The notes beneath the pieces are model-generated. The model did not search any database and was not told the origin of the DNA. It was given only the letters and a program-made list of their open reading frames with translations. The position numbers were made by a program, and so were the translations under genes. A DNA stretch of 64,000 bases from contig JAWLBI010000001.1 of assembly GCA_041394985.1 (NCBI GenBank), positions 2,666,001 to 2,730,000 of the forward strand. Reading direction: 5' to 3'. This document shows, piece by piece, positions 1 to 10,084 of the stretch. The DNA is from JAGLON01 sp041394985. GTDB taxonomy: Bacteria; Zixibacteria; MSB-5A5; GN15; JAAZOE01. Every line of letters starts with the position of its first letter. The stretch's first letter is position 1.

Positions 1-1
1 C

Positions 2-1552
2 GAATATCGGCAAGTTGCCCGGCAGGAATCGGTCAATAAAGGAACGGATGCCAATGAATTCGCGATAATCGTCAACAGCAGTCTTTTGGCATCGATCCAG
101 ACGTCGATCGACCAGTATCTGCTCGATCTAACGGCTGCCGGTTTCACCGGGACGGTCTACACAATGTCGGGCGGCACACCTGACAGCCTGCGTGCATTCC
201 TCCAGACATTGTATGCTGCCAGTGTTGTCGGAGCCGTGCTTATCGGCGATTTACCGGTTGCCTGGTATGAAGCCGATTGCTGGGATCCGGTAGAACATGA
301 GGAGTTTCCATGCGACCTCTTCTATATGGATATGGACGGCACCTGGGAAGATTTGGATATCGATGGGAAATACGACTATCATACCGGAGACCTGACGCCG
401 GAAATCTGGGTCGGTCGATTGACGGCTTCGCCCCTCTCTTATGGCGGGTCATCTGAGGCGGCGTTAATAAACAACTACTTCGATAAAAACCATCGCTACC
501 GCACCGGGCAAATGATTTATAAGAATCGCGGACTTGCTTTCATCGATGATGACTGGTGCACCAGCGGGTGGCAAAATGATCTCGGGCGAGCCTATGACAG
601 CGTCGTGTCGATAACGGATGAATACACGACGACGGCTCCCAATTACAAAAATCAGTTCGTGGCCAGTTATGAATCGGTGCTGTTGTGCGCACACTCGAGC
701 CCGAATACGCATTGGTTCAAAACTCCGGCAGACACCTGGACGACAATTGATTATGATGAGATCGTCGATTACGATCCGATGGCCGGATTCTATAATCTGT
801 TCAACTGTTCGGGGGCTCGGTATACTTCGTCGAATTATCTCGGTGGATGGTATATTTTCCGGGACGATTATGGGCTGGCAGCGGTTGGCAGCGCCAAGAC
901 CGGTTCGATGCTGGAATTCCAGTATTTTTATCCGTCTTGGGATCAGGGCAAAACATTCGGTCAGGCGTTCGCCAACTGGTTCACTACCGTCGGCAATGAC
1001 GGGTATGCCGGCTGGGAGATTTGCTGGTATTATGGCATGACCTTATGCGGCGATCCGACGCTGACCAAGAGCCCGTATACACTGCCGGAGATCATGACGG
1101 AAAGCATCGATGATGCGATGCTCAATGTAGAGTTTTCGTATTCGTTCGAGGCCCAGGGTGGTATCGCGCCGTATTCCTGGTCAATCGTGTCGGGATCTTT
1201 GCCGAGCGGCATCACATTGGATGAGTCGGCGGGAAGTATTTCCGGAATGCCTACCGTCGTCGGCGATTACAATTTCACGCTTCGCGTCGACGATGCCAAT
1301 TCTCCGTCATTTGCCGCGTTGCATACCTATGAGATGTCGGTCAATTATGTATGCGGCGATGCCAATGGGGATTTGAAAATCAATATCGCCGACGCCGTGT
1401 ATATTATCAATTACATCTTCTCATCCGGGGGACCATCATATCCGGTCGAGGCGATGGACGGAAACTGCGACGGCAGCCGCAACATCGGCGACGCAATTTA
1501 TATGGTTAATCACATATTCAAGAGCGGCCCCGCCCCCTGCTGTCCGCAATAA
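2..1552 (+). CDS. C25-like (gingipain-type) secreted cysteine peptidase with dockerin tail, 5' end outside window
   Basis: The reading frame is open from base 2, so the N-terminus lies outside the window; the TTG at base 86 is only an internal codon. The visible part resembles the C-terminal half of a C25 peptidase: a strand-loop 'LIGDLPVAWYE', a probable catalytic His in 'CAHSSPNTHWF' (His codon at 692) and a probable catalytic Cys in 'NLFNCSGAR' (Cys codon at 806). An immunoglobulin-like putative-Ig (He_PIG) module follows, with 'LPSGITLDESAGSISGMPT' around nt 1195-1250. Two dockerin-like EF-hand repeats end the protein ('CGDANGDLKINIADAV' and 'GNCDGSRNIGDAI', nt about 1350-1545). It is probably exported and held on the cell surface. 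The next gene (M14 peptidase) follows on the same strand after 173 bp. The peptidase family is inferred from motif order; the dockerin repeats are plain in the sequence. Confidence 0.8.
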   Translation, partial: EYRQVARQESVNKGTDANEFAIIVNSSLLASIQTSIDQYLLDLTAAGFTGTVYTMSGGTPDSLRAFLQTLYAASVVGAVLIGDLPVAWYEADCWDPVEHEEFPCDLFYMDMDGTWEDLDIDGKYDYHTGDLTPEIWVGRLTASPLSYGGSSEAALINNYFDKNHRYRTGQMIYKNRGLAFIDDDWCTSGWQNDLGRAYDSVVSITDEYTTTAPNYKNQFVASYESVLLCAHSSPNTHWFKTPADTWTTIDYDEIVDYDPMAGFYNLFNCSGARYTSSNYLGGWYIFRDDYGLAAVGSAKTGSMLEFQYFYPSWDQGKTFGQAFANWFTTVGNDGYAGWEICWYYGMTLCGDPTLTKSPYTLPEIMTESIDDAMLNVEFSYSFEAQGGIAPYSWSIVSGSLPSGITLDESAGSISGMPTVVGDYNFTLRVDDANSPSFAALHTYEMSVNYVCGDANGDLKINIADAVYIINYIFSSGGPSYPVEAMDGNCDGSRNIGDAIYMVNHIFKSGPAPCCPQ

Positions 1553-1562
1553 GCGCCTATTT

Positions 1563-1605
1563 TGAGGCGGTCTTGTCCCAGTCGATAAGGCCGCCTTCTT
1601 ATATG
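1563..1605 (+). terminator. Hairpin after the first C25-like gene
   Basis: An imperfect inverted repeat (AGGCGGTCTT / AAGGCCGCCT) lies just past the stop codon and is followed by a short, weak T-rich stretch. It is a plausible terminator of modest strength. Confidence 0.45.
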
Positions 1606-1725
1606 CCGATATAATTATTTACATTGACGAATCACAAAAAGCTGTTATTTTAAGCAGAATAGGGTATTCTGCGTTTTACCCTCTTTTGTACTGCGGACTG
1701 CATTTGAGTCAAGAAGGATACCGTC

Positions 1726-4614
1726 ATGAAAAAGCTTGCATGCCTTGTGTTATTCATCCTTTTTATCCTAACATCGATAGCGTCGGCTCGGCCTGCCGAG
1801 TATTATTTGAAGTTCGAAATTTCCGACAAACAGGAATTATCGACAATCACCAAATATATATCGATTGACAATGTTAAAGACCGAACCGTTTTTGCCTATG
1901 CCAATGATAAGCAATTGGAAAAATTCGGCCATCTCGGCTATGTGTACGAGATTCTCCCCCACCCCGGAACTCTGATTAATCCGAAGATGTCGACCGATAA
2001 GGCGGATATTATGGAATGGGATTCTTACCCGACCTATACCGCCTATGTCGATATGATGTACCAGTTCGAGACCGATTATCCGGGGCTTTGTGAAATCGTT
2101 GATATCGGTGGTACCGTCGAGGGGCGCCGCCTGTTATATGCAAAAATATCTTCGAACGTCAGCATCGAGGAAGATGAGCCGGAGGTCATGTATTCGAGTT
2201 CTATTCATGGCGATGAGACGACCGGATATGTGTTGATGCTGCGTCTGATCGATTATTTTCTTTCCAATTATGGAACTGACCCCTTTGTCACTCGCATGGT
2301 CGACAGCTGTGAAATCTGGATCAATCCGCTGGCCAACCCGGACGGCACCTATGCCGGCGGCAACAACTCGGTATATTCCGCGACTCGCTACAATGCCAAT
2401 GGCGTCGATATGAACCGGAACTTCATCGATCCCGACGATGGTCTGCACCCCGACGGGAATGCCTGGCAGCCGGAGACCATTGCCCAGATGGATTTTTCGG
2501 CCGAGCATAGTTTCGTGATATCGGCTAATTTTCACGGCGGCGCCGAGGTCGTAAATTATCCCTGGGACACCTGGTCAAGACTCTGTGCCGACAATGACTG
2601 GTGGGTTATGGTCAGTCGCGATTTTGCAGATTCGGCTCAGTACTATAGTCCGTCCGGATTTCTGACCGATTTGAATAATGGTATAACGAACGGCTACGCC
2701 TGGTATACGATAACCGGCGGACGGCAGGATTTCATGAATTACTTCCGCCATTGTCGTGAAGTGACACTTGAAATATCAGATACAAAACTACTCAGCGCCA
2801 GTAGCTTACCGGCGTGGTGGAATTATCTTAAATCATCCATGCTTCATTATCTGGAGCAGGGTCTGTATGGTTTCCGGGGAATTGTCACAGATGCCACGAC
2901 GGGCGATCCGCTCAAGGCAATGATCGAAATCGTCGGACATGATCTCGCCATCGACAGTTCGTATGTCTTCACCGATCCTGATGTCGGTGATTATCATCGC
3001 ATGGTCGAGGCCGGAACTTATGATATTAAATTCAGCGCCCCCGGATATACGCCGAAGACGTTGAAGACGAAGACGGTTTTCGATTATTCGGGCACGCGCG
3101 TCGATGCGACCCTGGTCGAGCGGACTGATCCACCCGAACTGATTGTTGCTTCGCATTCTGCCGGCGCTATTGATCCGGGTGATAATATCGCATTTACCAT
3201 TACGTTGCAAAACGATGGTATCGGAAACGGAAATAACGTCAGCGCCGAATTGATGTCTGACGATGCTTACGTTACTATCACGCAGAGCAGTTCAACCTTC
3301 CCGAAAATCTGGGCTGAGGGCGGTACCGCCGAATCGAACAGCGAATTTATGGTTTCGGTCAGCAGCTCATGTCCGCTGAATTACTTAGTGGATTTCGATC
3401 TTGAAGTCATCGGTGATAATGGATATACGGATACGTTGACCTTCTCTCTCCTGGTCGGCCAGATCATAGAGGATTTTGAGACCGGCAACCTAACCAAATT
3501 CGATTGGGTGACGACCGGCGATGCGAACTGGTATGTCACATCAAGCGGCCCGTATGAAGGATCCTATACGGCCCGTTCCGGCAGCATCACTCATAACGAC
3601 AGTACGACGCTATACCTGAATATCGATATCCTGTCCGCCGGAACGATCAGCTTTATGTATAAGGTATCTTCCGAGTCAGGATATGATTATTTGAGATTTT
3701 CGATTGATGGGAGCGTCAAAGGTTCCTGGTCGGGCGAGGTCGGTTGGACGCAGGCCAGCTATGCCGTAACCGCCGGAAATCATACCTTTACGTGGACGTA
3801 TGATAAGGACGGAAGCGAATCCGACGGCAGTGACTGCGGATGGGTTGACTATATTATCCTGCCGCCGGTCGATTTCTCAGTTCCGTTGGAAATCCTGACG
3901 ACATCGGTACCAGATTGGACGGCTGACTTCCCGTATTCTCAGCAGCTTAGCGCCTCGGGCGGAAGCGAACCATATACGTGGATTGACGAATCCAGTGATT
4001 TGGTCGGCACCGGCCTGACGCTGAGTACAACCGGACTGTTGAGCGGTACTCCGACATCCGCAGGCACAATCAGTTTCACGGCCCAAGTCCTTGATTCAGA
4101 AAGTAATAGTGACACACAACCGCTTTCATTCACGATCAATCCACCGATTACAGTCAGCACCGATTCCTTGCCGTCGGGTTATACCGATGAGCCCTATTCA
4201 ATGCAGTTAACATCAACCGGCGGAACCGGCTCCAAGACCTGGACGGATAAGAACCATGAGCTTGACGGTACCGGATTGACTCTCTCATCGACCGGGTTAT
4301 TATCGGGTACGGTCGGCGCGGTCGGTCAGATTACTTTTACGTCTGTCGTCGAAGACAATATCTCGGCTCAGGATGAGAAGATATTCACGGTTGCTTTCTC
4401 GCAGGCCTTTGTATGCGGCGATGCCAATGGAGACGAGGCGGTTAATATTGCGGATGCCGTCTTCCTGGTTAATTACATCTTCAAGGGGGGGACTGCTCCG
4501 GATCCGGTTGAGGCCGGTGATGTCAACAATGACGCGAGCTCCAATATCGGAGATGCCGTATATCTGATCCAGTATGTCTTTAATGGCGGTCCGGCTCCGG
4601 TATGCACCGATTAG
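1726..4614 (+). CDS. Secreted M14 zinc carboxypeptidase with carboxypeptidase-regulatory, Ig-like and dockerin domains
   Basis: A 962-aa exported metallocarboxypeptidase that should trim C-terminal residues from peptides outside the cell. Residues 1-21 form a signal peptide ending in 'ASA'. The M14 core is complete: zinc ligands in H161-G-D-E164, 'NPDG' at 204-207, 'GVDMNRN' at 226-232, third zinc ligand H270 in 'ANFHGG', and catalytic E349 in 'EVTLEIS'. A carboxypeptidase regulatory (transthyretin-like) domain follows ('GLYGFRGIVTDATTGDPL'). Next come a CARDB-like segment, a jelly-roll module starting 'EDFETGNLTKFDW', two He_PIG Ig-like modules and a dockerin pair at about 900-960. The ATG at 1726 is preceded by 'AAGAAGGATACCGTC' (AGAAGG ribosome site). 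It sits between two C25 peptidases with the same tail, which suggests a shared extracellular protein-degrading role. Confidence 0.93.
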   Translation: MKKLACLVLFILFILTSIASARPAEYYLKFEISDKQELSTITKYISIDNVKDRTVFAYANDKQLEKFGHLGYVYEILPHPGTLINPKMSTDKADIMEWDSYPTYTAYVDMMYQFETDYPGLCEIVDIGGTVEGRRLLYAKISSNVSIEEDEPEVMYSSSIHGDETTGYVLMLRLIDYFLSNYGTDPFVTRMVDSCEIWINPLANPDGTYAGGNNSVYSATRYNANGVDMNRNFIDPDDGLHPDGNAWQPETIAQMDFSAEHSFVISANFHGGAEVVNYPWDTWSRLCADNDWWVMVSRDFADSAQYYSPSGFLTDLNNGITNGYAWYTITGGRQDFMNYFRHCREVTLEISDTKLLSASSLPAWWNYLKSSMLHYLEQGLYGFRGIVTDATTGDPLKAMIEIVGHDLAIDSSYVFTDPDVGDYHRMVEAGTYDIKFSAPGYTPKTLKTKTVFDYSGTRVDATLVERTDPPELIVASHSAGAIDPGDNIAFTITLQNDGIGNGNNVSAELMSDDAYVTITQSSSTFPKIWAEGGTAESNSEFMVSVSSSCPLNYLVDFDLEVIGDNGYTDTLTFSLLVGQIIEDFETGNLTKFDWVTTGDANWYVTSSGPYEGSYTARSGSITHNDSTTLYLNIDILSAGTISFMYKVSSESGYDYLRFSIDGSVKGSWSGEVGWTQASYAVTAGNHTFTWTYDKDGSESDGSDCGWVDYIILPPVDFSVPLEILTTSVPDWTADFPYSQQLSASGGSEPYTWIDESSDLVGTGLTLSTTGLLSGTPTSAGTISFTAQVLDSESNSDTQPLSFTINPPITVSTDSLPSGYTDEPYSMQLTSTGGTGSKTWTDKNHELDGTGLTLSSTGLLSGTVGAVGQITFTSVVEDNISAQDEKIFTVAFSQAFVCGDANGDEAVNIADAVFLVNYIFKGGTAPDPVEAGDVNNDASSNIGDAVYLIQYVFNGGPAPVCTD

Positions 4615-4638
4615 GCTAAAGTCGACAAAAACCATATA

Positions 4639-4668
4639 AAAAATCCCGCTTCACGCGGGATTTTTTAT
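4639..4668 (+). terminator. Rho-independent terminator of the M14 gene
   Basis: The hairpin ATCCCGC-TTCA-CGCGGGAT is followed by a run of six T, 25 bp after the M14 stop codon. Confidence 0.85.
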
Positions 4669-4750
4669 AAGTATTATATCTCAATACTGGCAAATATTTG
4701 AAATGTGTATAAATATGGCCATTTTTTCGTAAACATATGGTGTTTTTTTC

Positions 4751-4778
4751 TTTACAAAGGCTGGAAATTGCTTATACT
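4751..4778 (+). promoter_or_regulatory. Candidate sigma-70-type promoter for the large C25 gene
   Basis: TTTACA (4751-4756) and TATACT (4773-4778) are separated by 16 bp, each one base from consensus, in a 310-bp AT-rich gap between the M14 terminator and the C25 start. The rest of the gap (4779-4912) holds no recognisable gene. Confidence 0.4.
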
Positions 4779-4923
4779 TAGGGTGATATAATAGATCTTT
4801 TCAGAACAACTGCGCGAATACTTGCAATGGGCGATACATATTTTTGTTGGACAAAAGCTTAACATAGGATACAAGGTAAAACACTAGCCATACATTGCGC
4901 TAATTAAGAGTCGGGAGGTCATT

Positions 4924-7900
4924 TTGAAAAGAGCAACTTGGGTTGCGGGGCTCTGCACGCTCGTTTTATGGGTGTGCATATCCTTCGCGGCAGCCTACGA
5001 GTCTATCGAATTCAGCAATTCCCCATCAAACATTCAATTCAAAGATCAGGATCAATCCGGTGTCACGATGCAAGTATCGGTTGGCGAACTGGATATGATT
5101 CCCGTTCAAACGAAACAAGGGGACTTTACCCTGGCGACGGTGAAAGGGTTCGGACGATCCCTTCGCGTCGGTGAGCCGAATCTTCCGCAGGCGAAGCGGC
5201 TCGTATCGATACCGTTCGGCTGCGATGTCACCATTGACGTCCTTGATTTCGACGTCGAGGAAATCTCTCTTGCCGATTACGGCATCACTACCCCGCTCGT
5301 TCCGGTTCAAGAATCGGTCAGTAAGTCGGCCGCCCCTGAAGACATTCCGTTCGAATGGAATCAGGCCGTATACGAGACGCAGGGATTCTACAGTCTTCCG
5401 ATGGGTGAAGCGGAAATTATCGGTGAGATGCGCGGCGTGCGACTCGCCCGTGTGACCGTTTCTCCTGTCGAATACAACCCGACGACGAATACGATTCGGG
5501 TATACAAGAACATCGAGGTTCGGGTGCAGTTCAATAATCCGGACTGGTCAAAGACATACGACAAACAAGAGCGCTATTTCTCACCGTTCTTCATGCCCAT
5601 TTACGATCGCATCGGCAATTATGAGGCGACCTTCGGCGAGAAGAACGACCTGGTGACGTATCCGGTGAAGTATTTGATTATTTCCGACCGGATGTTCGAA
5701 GCCCAGTTACAGCCGTTTATCGAGTGGAAGACGCAGAAAGGCTTCAATGTCGTCGTCGCTTACACCGATGTCATCGGTACCTCGAATACGGCAATCAAAA
5801 ACTACATCGAAGACATGTACGATGCGGGAACGACCGAAGATCCGGCCCCGTCATTCGTTCTGTTCGTCGGTGACGATCAGCAGATTCCGGCGTTTGATGG
5901 AACCTCGGGTTCTCACATCACGGACTTGTATTTCTGTGAATTTACCGGCGATGTCATCCCGGAAATTTACTATGGACGTTTTTCCGCCCAGAGTCCGGCA
6001 CTGCTTCAACCTCAAATTAACAAGACCCTCGAATATGAAAAATATTTAATGCCTGATCCCAGTTACCTCGATGAAGTGACGTTGATTGCCGGTGTCGACG
6101 GCACGTATGCGATCACGCACGGTAACGGTCAGATTAACTACGGCACAAACTACTACTTCAACGGCGATCACGGCATTACGTCGAATACATGGCTCTACCC
6201 CGCTTCCAACGGATCGGGTGTCGATGCCGCGATTATTCAGACGATGAACGAAGGTATCGGATTTGCCAACTATACCGCTCACTGCGGCCACGATGAATGG
6301 TCGAGCCCGAACATCAATACCAGCGACCTGAATAACCTGGTGAACTACCACAAGTATTTCACGGCTGTCGGTAACTGCTGTTTATCGAATACGTTCGGCT
6401 CCGATTACTCGACCCCGTGCTGGGGCGAGGTATTCCTCCAGCTCGATTCGACCGGCGGTGTCGGGTATATCGGCGGTTCCAACTCCACCTACTGGGATGA
6501 AGACTACTGGTGGGGCGTCGGCTACGGTCCGGTTGACGGCGACGGCCCGACATATGAACAGACTACAATCGGCGCATATGACGGAGTGTTCCACGATCAT
6601 GGCGAACCGACGAACCTGCATTATATCACGAACGATGCGATGCTGTATGCCGGTAACCTTGCGGTCACCGAATCCGGCAGCCGCGTGACGTATTACTGGG
6701 AAATCTACCATGTCATGGGTGACCCGTCAGTCATGACCTATATGGGTATTCCCGATGTCAATACCGTTTCGTATCCGTCCGCGCTGGTGCTCGGACAAAC
6801 CGACATTACGGTAACTGCAGATCCGGGTTCTTATGTCGGTATTTCGTATGACGGCGTACTGCACGGTGCAGGATTTGTCGATGCCTCCGGTTCGATCGAT
6901 ATTACGCTCGATCCGTTCATGGTTCCCTGCCCGGCTTCGATCGTCATCACGGCTCAGAATAAACAGCCGCACATCGGTACCATTCAGGTTATCGCTCCGA
7001 ACGGCCCGTATATGGTCTACGATGAGAGCGATATCGATGATTTCGCAGGCAACAACAATGGCGTCATCGACTATGGTGAAACGGTTTCGCTGGGCATACA
7101 GCTCAAGAACGTCGGCCCGGATGATGCTATTGCGGTCGAGGCGACGCTGAGCACGACCGACAGCTATATCACTATCACCGACGGTACCGAATCATTCGGC
7201 GACATCAACGGTGATAACGGCACGGGATATGTTTCGAACGCATTTACGTTCGATGTCGCATCGAATATTCCCGACGGACATATCATTCCTCTCTCGTTGA
7301 CGATGACGGATACAAATGATTCAACCTGGACATCGAATTTCTCAGTTTTGGCTCATGCGCCGGTTCTGGGATATCTGGCCGTGACGGTGAATGATGAGTC
7401 CGGCAACGATAACGGCGTCTTCGATCCGGGTGAAACGGTTGACCTGATTGTTGCCATCGGCAACACGGGCTCGGGCGATGCCAATGATATTACGGCGGTG
7501 CTGGGCGAATCGGATACTTACATTGACATCTTCGACGGCGATGGTTCCTATGACGATATCGTCTCGACGGGATCCGGTGAGAATACATTCGACGTCTTCT
7601 CGGCTTCAGCCGATGCGGGATGTCCTCGCGGTCACGAAGTGACCTTTACGATTAACGTTTCCGCGGCAAACGGCCTGACCGTGCCGCTTCAGTTCACGAT
7701 GATTATCGGCGACCGCGTGGTTTTCTTTGCGGATGACTTTTCATTCGACCAGGGTTGGACCGGCCTCGGCGGCAGTGCCGAATGGACAATCGGCGCGGCC
7801 ACAGGCGGTGCGGGTAATGACAGCTACGGTAGTGCCGACCCGGCGATCGACCATTCGCCGACCTCCGATAACGGCGTTATGGGGAATGACTTGACATCCG

Positions 7901-9822
7901 GCACCGGCGGTGACTATGCCAGCAGTTTGTCGTCGACGTATTGGGTGACATCCCCGGTTATTGACTGCGGCGACTTTAACGGCTGTATCCTCGGCTTCTG
8001 GCGCTGGCTGGGTGTCGAACAGAACAGCTATGACCATGCCTACCTGCAGGTCTTCGACGGCAGCAGCTGGGTGCAGATATTCGCCAACGGCAGCTCGACG
8101 ATCGATGAATCATCCTGGAGCGAGCAGACCTATGATGTGTCCGCATACGCTGACAGTAACAGCGCCTTCCAGATTCGTTTCGGTCTCGGCGGCACTGACG
8201 GTTCTATGAACTGGTGCGGCTGGAACATCGATGACCTGTGGTTGAAGGGCTATGGCGAGCGGAAGTCGGCCGACGTGTATGTCGCAACGACGGAAGTGGC
8301 CGACAGCCTGGTTCCGGGTGACAATGGCCTCCAGAGTGTATTGGTCTACAACGAGAGCGAAGAAACGATTCTGCGCATATCGTTCGGCACGAATGTCAGC
8401 TGGCTGACCTTCGATACAGAACAGCAGTTGATCGATCCGTCCGACAGCCTGGTCTTCCCGCTGACGATTGCGACAGCAGGCATGGAGCCCGGCGATTACT
8501 CCGGTTTACTGACCTACTCATGTAATGATTACAGCCACCAGTACGATACGATTGAGGTGACTCTGCACCTGTATGCTCCGGACATCAGTGTCGCGACCGA
8601 TCCGTTATCGGCATCATGCGGCGCCGGAGAAACGACATCGTGCGGCTTCACGATCAATAACGTCGGCCCGGGTCGTTTGACTTATGCTATCGGTTGCCAG
8701 ATGTTCGACGGCAAGAGCGGCATTACCAGCGCCGTCAAGCCGGTACTCGAGGATCCGATCGGATATCATCCTTCGAATAGTAAGGGTGATGTGGCCGAAC
8801 CGTTCTATGGCGATGTCAACAAGAGCGCCGGTGGTCCGGATACTTACGGTTACAGCTGGATCGATTCTGATGATGCTGCCGGTCCGACATTCGAGTGGAT
8901 TGACATTTCGACAATCGGAACAGATGTAGTATCATCGATGTCGGACGACAATGCCGTCGGTCCGATCTCGATGGGAATGAGCTTCCCCTTCTATGACAGC
9001 ACATATAACCAATTATACATCGGGTCGAATGGCGTTTTAGGCTTCGGTATCGGTGCGACCAGTCGTACGAACCAGAACCTCCCGAATGCCTCGACTCCGA
9101 ACAATCTGATCGCGATGTGGTGGGATGATCTTGACCCTCCGGAGAACGGTCATGTGTATTATTACAACGACGTTGCGAATAACCGGTTCATCGTGAGTTA
9201 TGAAGATGTCCGGTATTACACGAGCCCTGACGGCGCCGGTTCTCTGACTTTCCAGGCGATTCTGTATGCCAACGGTCAGGTTGTCCTCCAGTACGGTACG
9301 ATGGACGCGGGAACGCATGACGAAGGTCATCTGAGCTCGACCATCGGCCTTGAAAACGTCAATGGCAGTGATGGATTGACGGTCGTATACAATGCGGCGT
9401 ACATGCATGACAACATGGCGATTTCGTTCAAGGCGGCCCGCTGGATGAGCGTATTACCGTCCGGCGGTACGATTGAACCGTACAGCTCGCAGCAAATCGC
9501 CGTGAACTTCGATGCGTCCGAGTTGACTGACGGCGAATATGGCGGCCAGTTGACGGTTATCAGCAATGACGGTGATCAGTCGAGTGTGACGATCCCGGTT
9601 AGTTTGTCGATATCGAGTTATACCTGCGGTGACGCCGATGGCGATACAAGTGTGAATGTCGGCGACGCGGTATTCCTCGTGAATTACATATTTAATGGCG
9701 GCGCTGCGCCAAATCCAATAGCGGCGGCGGATTGCAACGGTGATACGAATGTAAACATCGCCGACGCCGTTTACCTGATCAATTACATATTCAAAGCTGG
9801 TCCGGCTCCGGCCTGCCAGTAA
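4924..9822 (+). CDS. Secreted C25 gingipain-like cysteine peptidase with multidomain C-terminus and dockerin pair
   Basis: A 1632-aa exported cysteine endopeptidase. The start is a TTG preceded by a GGGAGG ribosome site at 4913-4918. A signal peptide (about 1-24) is followed by a C25-type propeptide (about 40-230). The caspase-like C25 catalytic region spans about 245-620: 'YLIISDRMFEAQLQPFIEW' opens it, and the probable catalytic dyad is His453 or His456 in 'AHCGHDEW' with Cys485/Cys486 in 'GNCCLSN'. Downstream lie a gingipain-type Ig domain ('SALVLGQTDITVTADPGS'), two CARDB-like repeats containing 'GVIDYGETV' and 'GVFDPGETV', a jelly-roll domain with 'STYWVTSPVIDCGDFNG', and a beta domain beginning 'YSWIDSDDAAGPTFEW'. 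The last 60 residues are a dockerin pair. Gingipains of Porphyromonas end in a T9SS tail instead, so the tail here is a swap. Confidence 0.92.
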   Translation: MKRATWVAGLCTLVLWVCISFAAAYESIEFSNSPSNIQFKDQDQSGVTMQVSVGELDMIPVQTKQGDFTLATVKGFGRSLRVGEPNLPQAKRLVSIPFGCDVTIDVLDFDVEEISLADYGITTPLVPVQESVSKSAAPEDIPFEWNQAVYETQGFYSLPMGEAEIIGEMRGVRLARVTVSPVEYNPTTNTIRVYKNIEVRVQFNNPDWSKTYDKQERYFSPFFMPIYDRIGNYEATFGEKNDLVTYPVKYLIISDRMFEAQLQPFIEWKTQKGFNVVVAYTDVIGTSNTAIKNYIEDMYDAGTTEDPAPSFVLFVGDDQQIPAFDGTSGSHITDLYFCEFTGDVIPEIYYGRFSAQSPALLQPQINKTLEYEKYLMPDPSYLDEVTLIAGVDGTYAITHGNGQINYGTNYYFNGDHGITSNTWLYPASNGSGVDAAIIQTMNEGIGFANYTAHCGHDEWSSPNINTSDLNNLVNYHKYFTAVGNCCLSNTFGSDYSTPCWGEVFLQLDSTGGVGYIGGSNSTYWDEDYWWGVGYGPVDGDGPTYEQTTIGAYDGVFHDHGEPTNLHYITNDAMLYAGNLAVTESGSRVTYYWEIYHVMGDPSVMTYMGIPDVNTVSYPSALVLGQTDITVTADPGSYVGISYDGVLHGAGFVDASGSIDITLDPFMVPCPASIVITAQNKQPHIGTIQVIAPNGPYMVYDESDIDDFAGNNNGVIDYGETVSLGIQLKNVGPDDAIAVEATLSTTDSYITITDGTESFGDINGDNGTGYVSNAFTFDVASNIPDGHIIPLSLTMTDTNDSTWTSNFSVLAHAPVLGYLAVTVNDESGNDNGVFDPGETVDLIVAIGNTGSGDANDITAVLGESDTYIDIFDGDGSYDDIVSTGSGENTFDVFSASADAGCPRGHEVTFTINVSAANGLTVPLQFTMIIGDRVVFFADDFSFDQGWTGLGGSAEWTIGAATGGAGNDSYGSADPAIDHSPTSDNGVMGNDLTSGTGGDYASSLSSTYWVTSPVIDCGDFNGCILGFWRWLGVEQNSYDHAYLQVFDGSSWVQIFANGSSTIDESSWSEQTYDVSAYADSNSAFQIRFGLGGTDGSMNWCGWNIDDLWLKGYGERKSADVYVATTEVADSLVPGDNGLQSVLVYNESEETILRISFGTNVSWLTFDTEQQLIDPSDSLVFPLTIATAGMEPGDYSGLLTYSCNDYSHQYDTIEVTLHLYAPDISVATDPLSASCGAGETTSCGFTINNVGPGRLTYAIGCQMFDGKSGITSAVKPVLEDPIGYHPSNSKGDVAEPFYGDVNKSAGGPDTYGYSWIDSDDAAGPTFEWIDISTIGTDVVSSMSDDNAVGPISMGMSFPFYDSTYNQLYIGSNGVLGFGIGATSRTNQNLPNASTPNNLIAMWWDDLDPPENGHVYYYNDVANNRFIVSYEDVRYYTSPDGAGSLTFQAILYANGQVVLQYGTMDAGTHDEGHLSSTIGLENVNGSDGLTVVYNAAYMHDNMAISFKAARWMSVLPSGGTIEPYSSQQIAVNFDASELTDGEYGGQLTVISNDGDQSSVTIPVSLSISSYTCGDADGDTSVNVGDAVFLVNYIFNGGAAPNPIAAADCNGDTNVNIADAVYLINYIFKAGPAPACQ

Positions 9823-9842
9823 GCAAGCGAAAAAACATATCA

Positions 9843-9873
9843 TCACCGGACGAGTATTGGACTCGTCCGGTGA
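9843..9873 (+). terminator. Strong hairpin after the large C25 gene
   Basis: A perfect 12-bp inverted repeat TCACCGGACGAG / CTCGTCCGGTGA lies 20 bp after the stop. There is no proper T tract, so it may stabilise the 3' end of the message rather than terminate transcription by itself. Confidence 0.5.
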
Positions 9874-9942
9874 TATAACCGAGTTTGAAATCATCGGCGG
9901 CGATTTTGATTTATTCATATTTCGCCGCGGAGAGTGACAAGC

Positions 9943-10080
9943 ATGAATATTCAATCAACCCTTAATCCATTAACGATAAAACATAGGAGGTTACGTAGTC
10001 TAAAAGTAAGTGAAGTAAACCATTTACTGTTGACAAAGCTAACTCAAGCAATGTCTATCAAACTCATCAAAGAGAGGTAA
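9943..10080 (+). CDS. Possible 45-aa leader ORF ahead of the Cys-rich repeat protein
   Basis: An ATG preceded by a GGAG-like site opens a 45-codon frame rich in Lys, Arg and Leu (starts MNIQSTLNPL, ends LIKER). It stops 4 bp before the ATG of the 2017-aa gene. No family is recognised and it may be chance. Its tight coupling to the next start is the only reason to list it. Confidence 0.2.
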   Translation: MNIQSTLNPLTIKHRRLRSLKVSEVNHLLLTKLTQAMSIKLIKER

Positions 10081-10084
10081 GTAA

